A DNA stretch of 64,000 bases from Punica granatum (GCF_007655135.1 NC_045134.1:12978982-13042981); one strand, 5' to 3'. Shown: positions 1-11,706, counted from the stretch's first letter. Program-made: numbers and translations. Notes: generated by a model not told the origin, from the letters alone.

Positions 1-132
1 GACATATAGCTTCTTTTCTTGGGTGAGAACAATTCTCAAGTTTCGATACCAACCAAGGAAATTATTCCCTGACAGTTTGTCCTTATCAAGGACGGATCGC
101 AAACAGAAAGTACTAGAAGTGCTCCCTGCCAT
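1..132 (-). CDS. copia gag polyprotein, N-terminal 44 codons (partial)
   Basis: Minus-strand reading frame that starts with ATG at 132 and stays open to the window edge (44 codons). It begins MAGSTSSTF, then has LSGNNFLGWYRNLRIVL, the start of a copia-type gag in which a short variable head is followed by a 'L.G.N(Y/F).W' block. In this family, gag forms the virus-like particle that packages the element RNA. No stop or frameshift is seen in this short piece, so the copy may be less decayed than the others in the window, but only a small part is visible. The start was chosen because it is the first ATG after the leader and matches the family's usual beginning. Confidence 0.75.
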   Translation of the reverse strand, partial: MAGSTSSTFCLRSVLDKDKLSGNNFLGWYRNLRIVLTQEKKLYV

Positions 133-818
133 GGTAACTACCATAGAAATATACAAAATAAGTATTATGACACAACAATATTTAATGAGGACTTTATAAA
201 TATTGCTCCCACTATTTATATCAAATCAATGACCCTCAACATTGATTCAGAGAATATCATTCTCATAGTAGCTCAAGATCCATATCTCACCAAGCTCTGA
301 GTCAGCGAGGGCTGATTCACCCAGAACTGGCTATTTAGGTAGGGAACTCACTTTCCCAATTGCATCACATGCAACTCTTGATTAGTTGAGTGAATAACTC
401 CTTATTCAAATCTATCTTATAGATCGATGCCCAACTACATGCCTCTGAACTCCTAATCCTATTAGGCTTGCTCAGTTAAGTCCGACCCACTGGTAAACAC
501 AACGTCTTACTAGGATAGATAAGGGCATCCTGCGAAGGCAAGGTCTACACACTCATCGATCTTGGTCTTGACGAGCGTTACACGGTGGAAGGATATGGAC
601 TTAATATTTTGAGGGATTTGATTAACATTTAATCGATCTCACTATACACTATTATGTAACTATTACATAATAGTCCACACGTATAACTATTATACTAACA
701 CAACTAGGACATAGTCCATGTCTAACAGTCATGCACCGCAAATATCAAACATAATCATACCAGTACCAAGCATAAAATCATATTTTATGCTATTATCTAC
801 TCAGATTCTAACTAGCTA

Positions 819-831
819 GTCTCTGATACCA
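819..831 (-). promoter_or_regulatory. primer-binding site, initiator Met tRNA
   Basis: On the minus strand the sequence reads TGGTATCAGAGAC, 2 nt after the LTR end. It matches the usual copia primer-binding site (complement of the 3' end of initiator Met tRNA), where minus-strand DNA synthesis is primed. It fixes the LTR as the 5' LTR and the element as minus-strand. Confidence 0.88.
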
Positions 832-833
832 AT

Positions 834-2510
834 TGCTAGTTCCACGGGGCTAACGGAAGCGTAAAAGGAACAGAAATTCAAAATTTCCTATCCGTGAAAC
901 TAATTCCAAGACCTACTAGAAGAGTAAGAGTAAATAAAAGCGTACCTTGAATATTTAAAGTTGTCGACCGAGCGTCCCACACGTGACGCCTCTACTGGTA
1001 TCCACACCGACTTTGTCGACGAGTTTTCGAGATCGGCGGTGCTAGCGACCAACACTCGAAAGAAACACCCCGATGCGACACCCGAAATTTATTAGACTAG
1101 AAGGATTAATTCAAATTGAACAATTCAACTTGAATTTCCTTACACTTATACACGTATACCCATATACATGTATATATATATCTCTTATATCTAAACATGC
1201 ATGCTGCCCCTTTTATAAGCAATATGGGGAAGACAAATTCAAAGCCCCACCGATGTGGGATTAAGGAGAATCAAGGCTCCAAGTGACATGTGTAAGTCTA
1301 GGTGACATCATTTACTTAGTCCATGTGTATAGCTAAGTGTTATCATACAAATGGCCCATGTTTCTTTCTATAATTGGCTCCAAGTGGTTCCATAAAAATA
1401 ACCACTTAGCACACCATTAAATCTAATAAATCGGGTCTAATTAATCGGCAAATTTAATCTCATTAAATATCCGATTAATCGGTCGCACCATAAATCATCT
1501 AATCTTTATTAGACAATTTTGTTGTTTCAAAATATCTCGTCAAGTTAGTCGTAGTGTGTGACCCTGTAGGTTCCCAATTACGTTGATAGTAATATCGAAA
1601 TCTCTATTTTAATATTACAAACAGTGAGCGGCATCTAGCAATGCATCACTGTTACTCAAGTAATCGGAAAGTCAATTTCTCGACGAACCTCGTGACCTAT
1701 ATTACCGTGTAATATAATCCATTGTCCTCTATATCTCTATTGAGCCCAAGGCATGGTCGATGACATCCTTGTATGGCTTAATATCTCTCTTTCTTGATTT
1801 ACCGGGTAAGTCTATCAGAGCAAATGAGCTCGATATCATTATATCGACTCATTTGGGTATGCATACACTTTTAGACTTAACCACCAAGTGGCCGTGAGAT
1901 ATCGCTCCCGTTTTGTAGGAGGGACAAATCCTATCTTGGTCACTCACATTCTTTTCCATGCTTTGTGGCATACCCAATAACTATCTTTATAACCAGCCAG
2001 TTACGGTGGCGTTTGACAGTATCAAAATATACGACATTACACGTAGGAATCCATGGTGACCTCAAGTCAAAGGACCATTACACTATAGTCACTTTGAGAT
2101 ATACTAATGACAGTCACGTAACAACCCATGTAACAATCTCATGGCGGGTTAGTCCAATACACATTACTCTTAATGTATACATGTGGTGTAATTTGATATC
2201 TCCATATCCATGACCTATGAGATTTGGTCATCAATCAACACTCACACTAGTCTAACCGTATTACCGTTGTCCTAATTAACGATAATACTTTGACTATGGA
2301 CATTTAGGAATAATGTTCAGTAATTATAGGATCTCACAATCAAGTCACACTTGATGCCTATTGAACCTACTATTCCAAGGACATTATTGTGTAAAATCAT
2401 ATTTAGCGCAATCTACACAATAACAGATATGCCTCGTTTTATAATGAAATAGATATCATATTACAAAACTGATTATAGATTGCCTCTAGGGCATACACCA
2501 ATTCCCAACA
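834..2510 (-). repeat. 5' LTR (1677 bp) of the left-edge copia element
   Basis: Minus-strand LTR with TG...CA termini (TGTTGGGAAT ... CTAGCA). A TATA-like box (TTATAAAAGG on the minus strand, near 1210-1220) marks the likely U3/R boundary. It aligns over its whole length with the solo LTR at 52525-54212 (1688 bp). The outer halves are nearly identical, while the block around 1290-1420 is largely replaced. It contains the motif TTAATCCCACATCGG (minus strand, 1249-1263), shared with the TRIM element in this window. Short open frames on either strand here are chance. Confidence 0.9.
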
Positions 2511-2511
2511 C

Positions 2512-2538
2512 CTCTCTCTCTCTCTCTCTCTCTCTCTC
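2512..2538. repeat. (CT)n microsatellite
   Basis: About 13 consecutive CT units directly abut the LTR terminus at 2510, so the element inserted into or beside a simple repeat. Confidence 0.9.
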
Positions 2539-5219
2539 GACATATTACTCTTTGTTGTAGATGTATTGTGGATTAATCTAAATCTATGTCGATATTTTGT
2601 TTTTACGTAATTATTGATTATGGATGAGATATTTTTGGTTTTATTTAGCGAGACAAAAAAATTTATAGGTTCCAACAAGGTACTCGGAACCTGTGATATA
2701 ATACAGGTTTCGGGTAGGTTCCGGTTCTAGGACTCAACAAAGTAGGGTCCGGTTCCAAAATCTTGGAACATGTTCCTTACAGGGTAGGGTCCAAGTATCG
2801 TGAAATTTACAGGGTACTCGGACCCGAACACCCTTAATAAACATGACCAAAATAATAAAAATGCTAAAGGTTGAGGACCAAAAGTGCGTGTTGTTTCATT
2901 GGTAAAATAAATTGATGGTATAACACCAATTGGTTGCAATTATACGTCAAGTACAGAACTATGTTGTAGCAATCTAAATTTTAAACCTAAGAAAAATGAA
3001 ATTATTGAGATAGTTGTGGAACTTACACATCGTGTGAAATACAGCACCTCAAAAAATCAATCCTCGTGGCTCTAAAAATACGTTATGGCTAAGTAAATAA
3101 ATTTGATAACATACTAAAAGTTTAATCAAAGCACATTCCTAAATTTGATTTTCCACCAAAAAAAAAAAGAGTTGAGGCAGGCTATTGCAATATTTGGGCT
3201 TGCCAAAGAATTAGCCGAAACCATAATGCATATCTTTCTATTGAAAACTATTGTTTACAACAATTCTATCAAAATTTGAGTACTTCCTAGATGAATCTAC
3301 TTACCAAAATATCATATATGGAATATGAACATGATTTCCTCTCTTATGTATAAGAGATAATAAGGAGCCATTCACCTTCAACTAGAAAACGGATGAGAGG
3401 GTAAGCATCTAAAATCCCATATAAAATTATACCAGATTTGAAAAACTTCCCCTTTCTTCAAATTTCCTTTTCCTCAATCCAAGCAAAAGAAAAATGATCC
3501 GCGAAAGGAAATTGCCTCTGCCAAAATATATCATTTCGAGGAAATTGATAGCATAAACATTTGATAGAGCAAAATATATCTTCTTTCACTTTCATTAATG
3601 CTCTGTTGTGCATCTTTCTTCATTTCAGTGATGCTCCACTGCATATCTTCATTCATTTTCAAAAATGCTCCATTGCACTCCCTGTAAAATCATATAGAAC
3701 TTTCATTATTTGCCCATGACATGTTTCAACCAACGGATAACTTGCTCAAAACGCACGGGGGGTATTTTTCCTAAAAAACGGAATCTTCTGCTCATCGTTG
3801 TACAATAGTATTAAAGTCAAGCACAATATTCCAATTTTGTGAATCAATGCCATCATGTCGTATGAACAAGTCAACCATTGTTTGGAACATGGGCTGATGA
3901 TGAATGTTCTATATGATGATTTTGTAGGGAGTTGGATGGACCACTACTAAATTGAAGGATGATATACGCGAAAGAGCATTGTTGAAATGATGGAAGATGT
4001 GAAACGAAGTGTCGATACAGTGGAAGAAGGTATAAGTGCTATAAAATGACATAATGCTGTGACCTGACATAAACGCTATAAAAGGCCATTTCATCGCAAC
4101 AATGGGTCTTTTCTCGAAAATGACCAACAATAGGATCTTGCATTGATAAAGCACTGAAATTCCTTCCATAGATTCGGAGGGCGAGAGGCCAAAGCCATCG
4201 AGAAAGGGATCCAAGTCTTTTTGAAGCAGTAGTCAATAAGGAACATATCCAATAGTTCCATCAATAGTGCAGTGATGTATCTGTAACTTGCCTTTCGATT
4301 CTTTTTCTTCTAGCCCTTCGATTGTTATATAAGAATAACCTTGGACTCAGACTTTGAAACGATTGTAACATCATTATTTTTTGTTAAGTGTTTTTGATTT
4401 GTATCTGTTGAAGATCAGGTTGATATTTTAAAAAGGAAAGAGCAAACAACTATAGGAGCTATAGCTGGCATGTCGACAACAATGACATCGGAGCAAGATA
4501 GAGTTATCAACGGTCAAGACATGCTCTTAAATGGCAACATTAAGTACGATGCTTGGATGACAGCAGTAAATAGCGGAGTCTTAAAGATACGCTTGATCAA
4601 TGCACTTGGTCCTTCACAAGCTTCCCGATCTCGAAATTTTTCGTGAAAAGAATTTTAATTTGAAGGTCATCTCTTAATTCGTGTCCATCCCAACTTGTCC
4701 GGACCGACCACTCTTTGGTTTTCTACTCCCAAGTAACCAATACCATCCATATCCCTAATGTACTATTTCTCCACAACCTCTATGAAACAATTGCAAGAGT
4801 CATTTCAAACTCTTACGTACCATTATGCTCTCGGCTTGAGCAAATGTTCAGGATTAACCGATTTTTTTAGACGGTCGAGACAAATGAGCTGCACTGTGCC
4901 TTAAAAAACAAGTTCAAGTTGCACTCCTTTGCTTATAAATACGAGGAAGCAAAGCATATCTATGAATATATCAGCTTAATTTTTTTGTCATTTGATCTCT
5001 AGAGATTTTCGTTCAGGATTTTCTCAGCATTAAGCAATGGTGGTTCAGAAAGCCTAGTGCCATGGATGCAGAAGTGGCTACAAGGTTCCGGTAGAAGTAG
5101 CTTATGCGGAGATGAAGGAAGCTCATAGAGAGATTAAAGATGGATAAAATCCAACTCTCCAAGAGTAGTTCCACTGCTCTCTCAGTAAGCCTAGCTCAAT
5201 AATATAAAAAGTCGTTAGC
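2539..5219. other. intergenic, no gene recognised
   Basis: No reading frame with a recognisable family. From about 2680 to 2830 there is a GT/CC-rich stretch in which phrases such as GGGTAGG, GGTTCCGG and TACTCGGA recur, probably an old repeat remnant. The stretch 4400-5060 has moderately gene-like composition but is broken by stops in every frame, and I could not assign it. Confidence 0.5.
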
Positions 5220-5591
5220 ATGGCCTTAAACGAGTATAGTCAAACCCATCAAGTTGAGTCACGATTTTTCTAACTACCACCTACATGTTGGATCGCAATC
5301 AAGCGATGAAGAAGGGAAGAATCATAGGAAAAGAAAAAAAAATCAAAGAAGGCTGCGAAATAAGTTTATGATGGTGAAGGGAAAGCAAGTACTAGTCACA
5401 ATGGCATCAATGATCCTAAGGACAAGAAAGGATTCCTCGAGAAGATCAAAGAGGAGCACCCTAGACACGAGAAGAAACATGAAGGGGACAATAACCTAGA
5501 ACCCGAACCCGAGTGATCTACAAAGAAGAAAGGGATCCTGGAGAAGATAAAGGAGAAGCTCCCCAAGTGCCACAAGAATGTAGAAAGATAA
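5220..5591 (+). pseudogene. dehydrin-like (LEA group 2) pseudogene with two K-segments
   Basis: The frame read from about 5404 to 5591 contains two copies of the dehydrin K-segment: KKGFLEKIKEEHPRH (near 5420-5465) and KKKGILEKIKEKLPKCHK (near 5522-5576). These correspond to the family consensus EKKGIMDKIKEKLPG. Between them lies a charged linker ending in EPEPE, then an in-frame TGA at 5514-5516. Upstream are an acidic SQSSDEEG block (S-segment-like) and a Lys-rich block. The two are thrown out of frame by a run of nine A residues (about 5334-5342), and a TAA stops the Lys-rich block. Dehydrins are disordered proteins that protect membranes and enzymes during drought or cold. The ATG at 5220 is only a plausible start. 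With at least two stops and one frameshift this copy cannot make a full dehydrin. Sequencing error at the A-run could explain the frameshift but not the stops. Confidence 0.68.
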
Positions 5592-6071
5592 GAAAGTGAA
5601 GGACAACTAATGACCTTGTCCACTCAGCTAGGAATGAATGTTAGCAACATATGTGCCGGTTTCGATTTAATTTTCTATTGGTGTTATCAGTGATTTCCAA
5701 GTGATTCTGTATTTCAGCCTCTGTAAGTATCACCTCTTCATCATATAAGCATCTTGTTTTCATAATATAAAACTCGCTAATAAATGTACATGGTTGCATG
5801 TTGGAGGAGGCCCTCGATACAAATATATATATGTAAACATTGTTTGGTCCAGCCAGGACTTGCATTAACCTTTTCAAGACTAATAATCACGAGAGGCCGA
5901 AAACTATGTTAAGTAAATCACGGCTAGAAAAGGAACATCAAGTGAATCAGGTACTTAAGAATGAGCCCGTCAAAGCCTCAGCATTCTAAGCTCTGAAGAA
6001 CTAGCATCTACAGAACCACTCAAATCCACAAGTTCCAATTGCATTTGCGCATGTATGAGAAGACAAAGAAT
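5592..6071. other. short intergenic stretch, nothing recognised
   Basis: Between the dehydrin relic and the 5' LTR of the next element. No RNA gene, TIR or coding motif was seen. Confidence 0.5.
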
Positions 6072-6789
6072 TGTTAGCAATGGGGGCCAATTGCTCCGAC
6101 CCCACTTGCTTGAGATTAAAAAAATATATGCAAATTGCAATGCCAATTGCAAGCAATGTCAGAAGATAGGATTTCATTCTGGCAAATTCCCATCTCAATA
6201 TTTAGTGCAGAGAATGGGAGCAAGTTGCAGGAATACTATATGATTTCTCATGCCTATAAAAGGAGCTTCTTCTATTTGGCTCAAACACAACCACAAAGAA
6301 GTAGAAGCTCCATTGAGAGAGCCTGAGTAGTGCTCCAAAGAGAGAGAACGTAAGGGAGTGTAAGAGAGGGGTGCGTGGCTGTGAGAAATTATGTACTCCA
6401 CGGAGAGTGTACAAGGGCAAGATTATATAGTAATTGGGGATATTTTTCGGGGTATACAGTATATTAATCACAGAGAATTAATATATCGGGTCTCCATATA
6501 GAAAGAGTGGTAGGTCCTTGAGAAGATTGTGTTCGGTCCAATTATTAGCGATTCACAGAGAGATCGGTGTATGCGTAACAAATTGATTACATAGTGGAAT
6601 CTTTGCCCGTTGCCCCCTGTGGTTTTTCCCTATGTACTATGAGAGTTTTCCACGTTAAATCCCGATGTCCTTCTTCATTATCCTTCATGTATTATTTCCC
6701 TCCCAATTCTATTTCTCGGCTTATAGTGGAGATTATTATTTGTTAAGTTATTACTCTATAAACATGTGAGTGTACTCCCGAGCCTAACA
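6072..6789 (+). repeat. 5' LTR of copia element 6072-12362
   Basis: 718 bp, TGTTAGCA...CCTAACA. It contains TATAAAAGG (about 6255) as the likely promoter TATA box, with the transcribed R/U5 part following. Clearly homologous to 11707-12362 but with many substitutions and several small indels, so the insertion is old. Confidence 0.9.
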
Positions 6790-6791
6790 AT

Positions 6792-6804
6792 TGGTAGAAA
6801 AGCC
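6792..6804 (+). promoter_or_regulatory. degenerate primer-binding site
   Basis: TGGTAGAAAAGCC follows the 5' LTR after a 2-nt spacer. It matches the initiator-Met PBS TGGTATCAGAGCC at 10 of 13 positions. Confidence 0.65.
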
Positions 6805-7112
6805 ACAGATTTTTTGCTATAATGGAGAAATCTCATTTAGAGATGGAGAAGTTTGATAGTAGGAAGGATTTCAAGTTATGGAAGATCAAGATTCGTGATG
6901 TCCTTATTCAGAAAGGACTCCACAAGGCGTTGCTTGGCAAGGAGAAGAAGCTGAAATCCATGGAGGATGATGAATGGGACGAGCAAGATGAGAAAGCGGT
7001 ATCCACTATCCACTTGTGCCTAGCAGATGAAGTAATCTTCAATGTAAAGGAAGAAAAGATAGCGGCCAGTTTATGGACAAAGCTCAAGAGGTTTTACCAG
7101 ACAAAGTCTCTC

Positions 7113-7175
7113 AATGAAGGAAGGCACCAAAGTGTCGGTTATATTCCTTGAAAATGAAGGAAGGCACCAAAGTGT
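7113..7175 (+). repeat. 23-bp tandem duplication inside gag
   Basis: AATGAAGGAAGGCACC... occurs at 7113-7135 and again at 7153-7175 (period 40). The second copy fits the normal gag frame (KMKEGTKV). The first displaces normal sequence and shifts the frame. Confidence 0.8.
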
Positions 7176-7382
7176 TAACAATATCGTAAGTCAACTCGAA
7201 AGTGTTTGCGAGCAGATGGAGGAAGAAGACAAAAGAGTAACCTTGCTGTGTATTCTACCTGACAGTTATGATAATTTGGGGCAGGAGTCATAACAGAGAA
7301 CATGATGCGGACGAAGGAGTTCAATCAAGAATAAAGGAGAAAACTCTTAAATTCTCGTCCAATCAAGAATAAAGGAGAAAAC

Positions 7383-7973
7383 TCTTAAATTCTATTGGGC
7401 TTGAACTCAATTTTCAACTTAAAAGCTCGAGCTAATAAGTTGTGAGATTCAATCCCATATAAACCACTCTATTTTCTTTATGTTTCCGATGTGGGATTAA
7501 CTTTTCCCAATTGATTTTTATATTCCCAACACCCGCCCTCACGTGGTACCGTGTGGTTTTTCTCATGATTTGCCTACACGGGCTACGTGAACCTTAACTG
7601 TCCGCCCTCAAGAACTTGCTCTCGAGCCGGTCTCTCATCTCTTCCGGACTCGGGCCTTAACTGCCTCGAGGTGGGCTACTTCTTCCACACTCGGGGCAAG
7701 GGGGATCAACTACTATGAGTCGGGCTTATACTTCCGGTCTCAGACTTCACTGGCGTGGTGTGGGCTCCTGCACATACGTGCCCCCAAGATCATTACCATG
7801 GGCTCTAATACCATCTTAAATTCTATTGGGCTTACATGGGCTTGGACTCAATTTTCAACTTAAAATCTCAAGCTAATAAGTTGTGAGATTCAATCCCATA
7901 TAAACCACTCTATTTTCTTTTATGCTTCCGATGTGGGATTAACTTTTCCCAATTGATTTTTATATTCCCAACA
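7383..7973 (-). mobile_element. TRIM (small non-coding LTR retroelement), minus orientation
   Basis: Two direct repeats of 149 bp (7383-7531) and 160 bp (7814-7973) flank about 280 bp of non-coding DNA. On the minus strand each repeat starts TGTTGGGAATATAAAAATC and carries TTAATCCCACATCGG. The 5' LTR (7814-7973) is followed with no gap by TGGTATTAGAGCC (7801-7813), a 12/13 match to the initiator-Met PBS. A purine tract (GAGGGCGGG, about 7532-7540 in reverse) precedes the 3' LTR. Short LTRs, PBS, PPT and no coding capacity define a TRIM. It must be mobilised by another element's proteins. It sits inside the gag region of the surrounding copia element, next to gypsy-like sequence. No clean target duplication was found. 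The 3' LTR lacks an 11-nt piece present in the other. Confidence 0.82.
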
Positions 7974-8164
7974 CTCACCAAAATACCAGAATAATCTAAC
8001 TTCTGATCAGCTACTTAGCATCCTTTATATAAGCCTAGGAGAAATTAGAAAGTAATAAACTTGGTAACTAGAATAACCTTAGTTTCCTAAAACCAGAAAT
8101 AACAAAGGCCACCTAGAATATCAAGCATTCTTCTTATTCCATTTTCAGCACCTCTCGACTTTCC

Positions 8165-8494
8165 TTATGTATCTATTTCAATTTTGGGTGGGCTATCGAC
8201 TATCTCATGGCAAGTCAGTTGAATAAAGCCATTTGGAGGCCCAATTGAATTAAACTCCTCTTGGCCCAAAAAGCCCATCATCAAGCTTTCTACAGCTTGT
8301 TGGATTTGTCTGGCCTTCGCTCGTGTGATTGGCCCACTCGGAACATGTAAGCCTCCAAGATCTTGTGCATCAGCTCCATCTTCATGAATCCGACTTCCAA
8401 GCTTGTGTGCATTAGCCTCATCATCATGGCCGCCATCCTCATCAGGACAGAAGGGGCGTGACAAATTAAGAGGAACGTCCAAGTCTCGGAGCAA
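8165..8494 (-). pseudogene. Ty3/gypsy polyprotein C-terminal remnant
   Basis: Minus-strand frame with the block VPSGPITRAKARQIQQAVESL (broken here as VPSGPITRAKAR then QIQQAVESL). This resembles the '(G)P(I/M)TRARAKK(I/F)Q' tail found at the end of many plant Ty3/gypsy polyproteins. A second, diverged copy lies at 38144-38347. It sits between the TRIM and the copia zinc knuckle, so it is an inserted fragment in opposite orientation to the host element. Family assignment rests on this motif alone. Confidence 0.5.
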
Positions 8495-11400
8495 GGTGAA
8501 ATGTTACCATTGCGGTATGCTTGGCCACATGAAATGGAACTGCAGATCGCTAAAATAGGAACAGGGTAATGACCGGAAGGCAGATGATCGAAACACCGCA
8601 GCCGCTGCATCATCATTCGATACAGAAGGCGAAACCTTACTCTATGCCAGCAGTGACACATCCAAGATCCAATCATTGAGTGGATAGTCGACTCTACAGC
8701 TTCTTACCATTACACCCTAAGATGTGAGTTGTACAAGACGCGAGATCTTGGCAGTGTGAAGATGGGCAACCAAAGTGTTGCAAAGATCGTGAGGGATACG
8801 GACTAGTGTAAGGTGTACAATGACCTTGAAGGTCGTGTGCCACATACCGGAGCTGCAGTTCAACTTGATGTCTTCAACGGTGCTTGACAGAAAAGGATAT
8901 AGTCACCAACTTGGTGATGGTATGTAGAAGCTGACTAGAGAGGATCGTTACTGGTCGTAAGAGGGAGCCTGTGCTACACACTGCACAAGACAATCGTGAA
9001 GGTTTGCAATTCCTAAATGAATGCGGTTGTAGATATTGCTTCGCCAAATTTGTGGCATAAAAGTCTGTCTCACATGAGTGAGAAAGGGTTACAGATTTTG
9101 GCAAGGAAGTCCCTCATTCTTTTTGCAAAAGGTTCGTCACTCGACTCTTGTGATGATTGGGAAGCCACACATAGTTTCTTTTCGTACTCAGTCCCAACGA
9201 AAAGAAGATAAGTTTGAGTTAGTCCATTCTGATGTTTTTGGTCCTATAGAGGTGGAGTTTATAGGTGACAATAAGTATTTTGTCACTTTCATCGATGATG
9301 CATTCAGGAAAACCTTGATTTATTTGTTGCGATCCAAGGACAAGGTGTTCCAGCATTTCCAGAAGTTTCACGCCATGGTGGAAAGACAGACGGGGAAGCT
9401 TTTGTGAACTAATAATGGCGGGGAATACACCTAGAGAGAATTCAAGGATTATTCGCGCGCTACGAAATTCGACACAAGAGGACCAAACCAAGTACTCAAC
9501 AACACAACGGTGTAGCCGAGAGGATAAACTGAACCATTTTGAAGAAAGTCAGGTGCATGCTGATAATGGCAAAATTGCCCAAGCCATTCTGGGTTGAAGC
9601 GGTCAACACTGCTTGTTACCTGATAAATCGATCTCCATCTGTTCCTTTGGAATACAACATCTCGGAGACGGTGTGGACGAGTAAGAATGCATCTTACTCT
9701 CATTTGAAGATATTTGGCTGCAAAGCTTTCATGCACATGTCGAAGGAACAAAGGTCAAAGTTGAACGACAAAGCCAAGGAGTGCATTTTTGTCTGGAATG
9801 GAGACGAGGAGTGCGGCTACAGTTATGGGATCCAGAGAAATGAAAAGTCTGCAAAAGCAGGGACGTGGTTTTCCATGAGCAGGAGACCTTGGAAGAAGAA
9901 AAGCAAACACAAGCTATGGATGGTGTTCGCGACATAACACCGATTCCTATTCCAGAAGAAGATGCCATAGATGGAATAGACCCTCATGAAGCAGAATTAA
10001 TGGATGATGAGGAGCCAGCTACTAGCATGGATGGTACAGTTGAGCCAGACAACGAAGGTGTTGAGCAGGGGGAACTAACCCCGGTACCTTAGGTCAAGAG
10101 ATCTAAGAAGGAATGCCGACCATCTATGAGGTATCCCAGTTTTGAGTATATCTTAATTACTGATGATGGGGAGCCGGAGGACTTCCATGATGTGCAGAAG
10201 CACAAGGATAATGAGTGTTGGATTCGAGCAATACAAGAAGAGATGAGTTCCTTGAACAACATTTACGAATTGGTGGAGCACCAAAAGGCAGTGGGCGTTC
10301 AAGCTAAAGAAGGATGGTGACAAGCTGGTGAAGTATAAAATTCGATTAGTGGTCAAAGGCTTTGCACAGAGAGAAGCTGTTGACTTTGATGAGATTTTCT
10401 CTCCAATCATGAAGATGAGTTCAATCGGAGTTATACTAGGCCTGGCGGCTAGCTTGAACAACTTGACGTGAAGACTGCATTCTTGCATGGAGATTTGCAG
10501 GATGAGATCTACATGAAACAGTCGGAAGGATTTGAAGTAAAGGGAAAATAACACATGGTTTGCGAGTTGAAGAAAAGCTTGTATGGGCTAAAGCAGGTGC
10601 CACGACAGTGGTACAAGAAGTTCAATTCGTTTATGACCAAGCATAGTTATAAATGAACAGAGGCATATCCATGTGTATATGTGAAGTAGTTTCCTGACGG
10701 CAACTTCATCATCTTGTTAATGTAGGTAGATGACATGTTAATTGTTGGACAAGATATGGCGATGATTTGCAAGCCGAAAGAGGAGTTGTCCAAGTCCTTT
10801 GACATGAAGGATTTGGGTCCTGCAAGACAAAATCTGATAGGGAAACTGGGAAGTTATGGTTATCACAAGAAAAGCATGTCGAACGGGTGCTTGAGAGTTT
10901 CAACATGAAACAAGCGAAGCTAGTGGTTACACCTCTTGCTAACCACTTCAAGTTGTGTAGACAATCTTGTCCAACCACGAAAGAGGAAAAGGAGACCATG
11001 GCAGATATCCCTTATTCCTCTCCAGTTGGTTCATTGATATATGCCATATGCGACTGGATTTTGGTCCTGCAGTTGGCGTTATGAGTAGGCATCTTTCGAA
11101 TCTCGGGAAGATATACTGGGAAGTAGTGAAGTAGATTCTGAGTTATCTGAGGGGCACTTCGAGGTTGTGCCTGTGTTTCAGCAATCGGAAGCCAATTCTT
11201 GAAAGATTCACAAACACAGATATGGCGGGTGACCATGACAGTAGAAAGCCTACTTTGAGGCATTTGTTTACTTTTGCCGAATGAGCTGTCTCGTGATAGT
11301 CTAAATTTGCAAAAGTGTGTTTCCACGACAAAGGCTGAGTATATTGCAACCTATGAAGCAAGAAAAAGAAATGCTTTGGATGAAGAGATTTCTTCAAGAA

Positions 11401-11706
11401 CTGGGCTTGAAGCAAGACGAGTACGTGGTTTTTTGCGATAGTCAAGAGTGCATTAGACTTGAACAAGAATTTCATGTACCATGCAAGGACGAAGCACATC
11501 GATGTCAACTATCACTGGTTAAGATCAGTGATGGAGGAGCAGCAAATGTAGCTGGAGAACATCCACACAAATAATAACACCGCGAATATGCTAACGAAGA
11601 TCATTCCTAGAGAGAAGCTAGAGCTCTGCTCGAAGCAGGCCGGGATGGACTCCAAGTGAGGAGGTGAGCAAAGGATCTCCACCTCGTGGGACCGGAGAGG
11701 GGAGAT

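Larger units (their letters stand above)
1..2510 (-). mobile_element. Ty1/copia retrotransposon, 5' part, truncated by window edge
   Basis: Read on the minus strand, this is the start of an LTR retrotransposon: an LTR (2510 down to 834) opening with TGTTGGGAAT and ending in CTAGCA, a 2-nt spacer, a primer-binding site for initiator Met tRNA, a leader of about 690 nt, and a gag start codon at 132. The rest of gag, pol and the 3' LTR lie beyond the left edge. The right flank is a CT microsatellite, so the target duplication cannot be checked. The LTR is the same family as the solo LTR at 52525-54212. The PBS type and gag start fit Ty1/copia; the lineage is not determined. Confidence 0.88.
6822..11620 (+). 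pseudogene. copia gag-pol polyprotein, heavily broken
   Basis: Remnants occur in the copia order. Gag starts at ATG 6822 and is open to 7151, where a 23-bp duplication and a stop break it; it can be followed to about 7310. A CCHC zinc knuckle (CYHCGMLGHMKWNC, 8502-8543) follows, then a protease relic (VDSTASYH, near 8685, in place of the DSGASxH type), the GAG-pre-integrase motif LWHKSLSHMSEKGL (9050-9095), and the integrase core (HSDVFGPIE near 9228, then NNGGEYT near 9413 after a stop). The reverse transcriptase relic (10200-11050) keeps VDDML near 10727 after a stop. RNase H ends with NMLTKIIPREKLEL (about 11587-11630). Frame changes and stops occur in every domain. In a live element this polyprotein is cleaved to give capsid, protease, integrase and RT-RNase H. 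This copy is non-autonomous. Confidence 0.88.

Noticed and set aside
2439..2678. Minus-strand frame with an Arg-Glu run
   Set aside because: The run is the CT microsatellite read in reverse, and the frame spans the LTR end.
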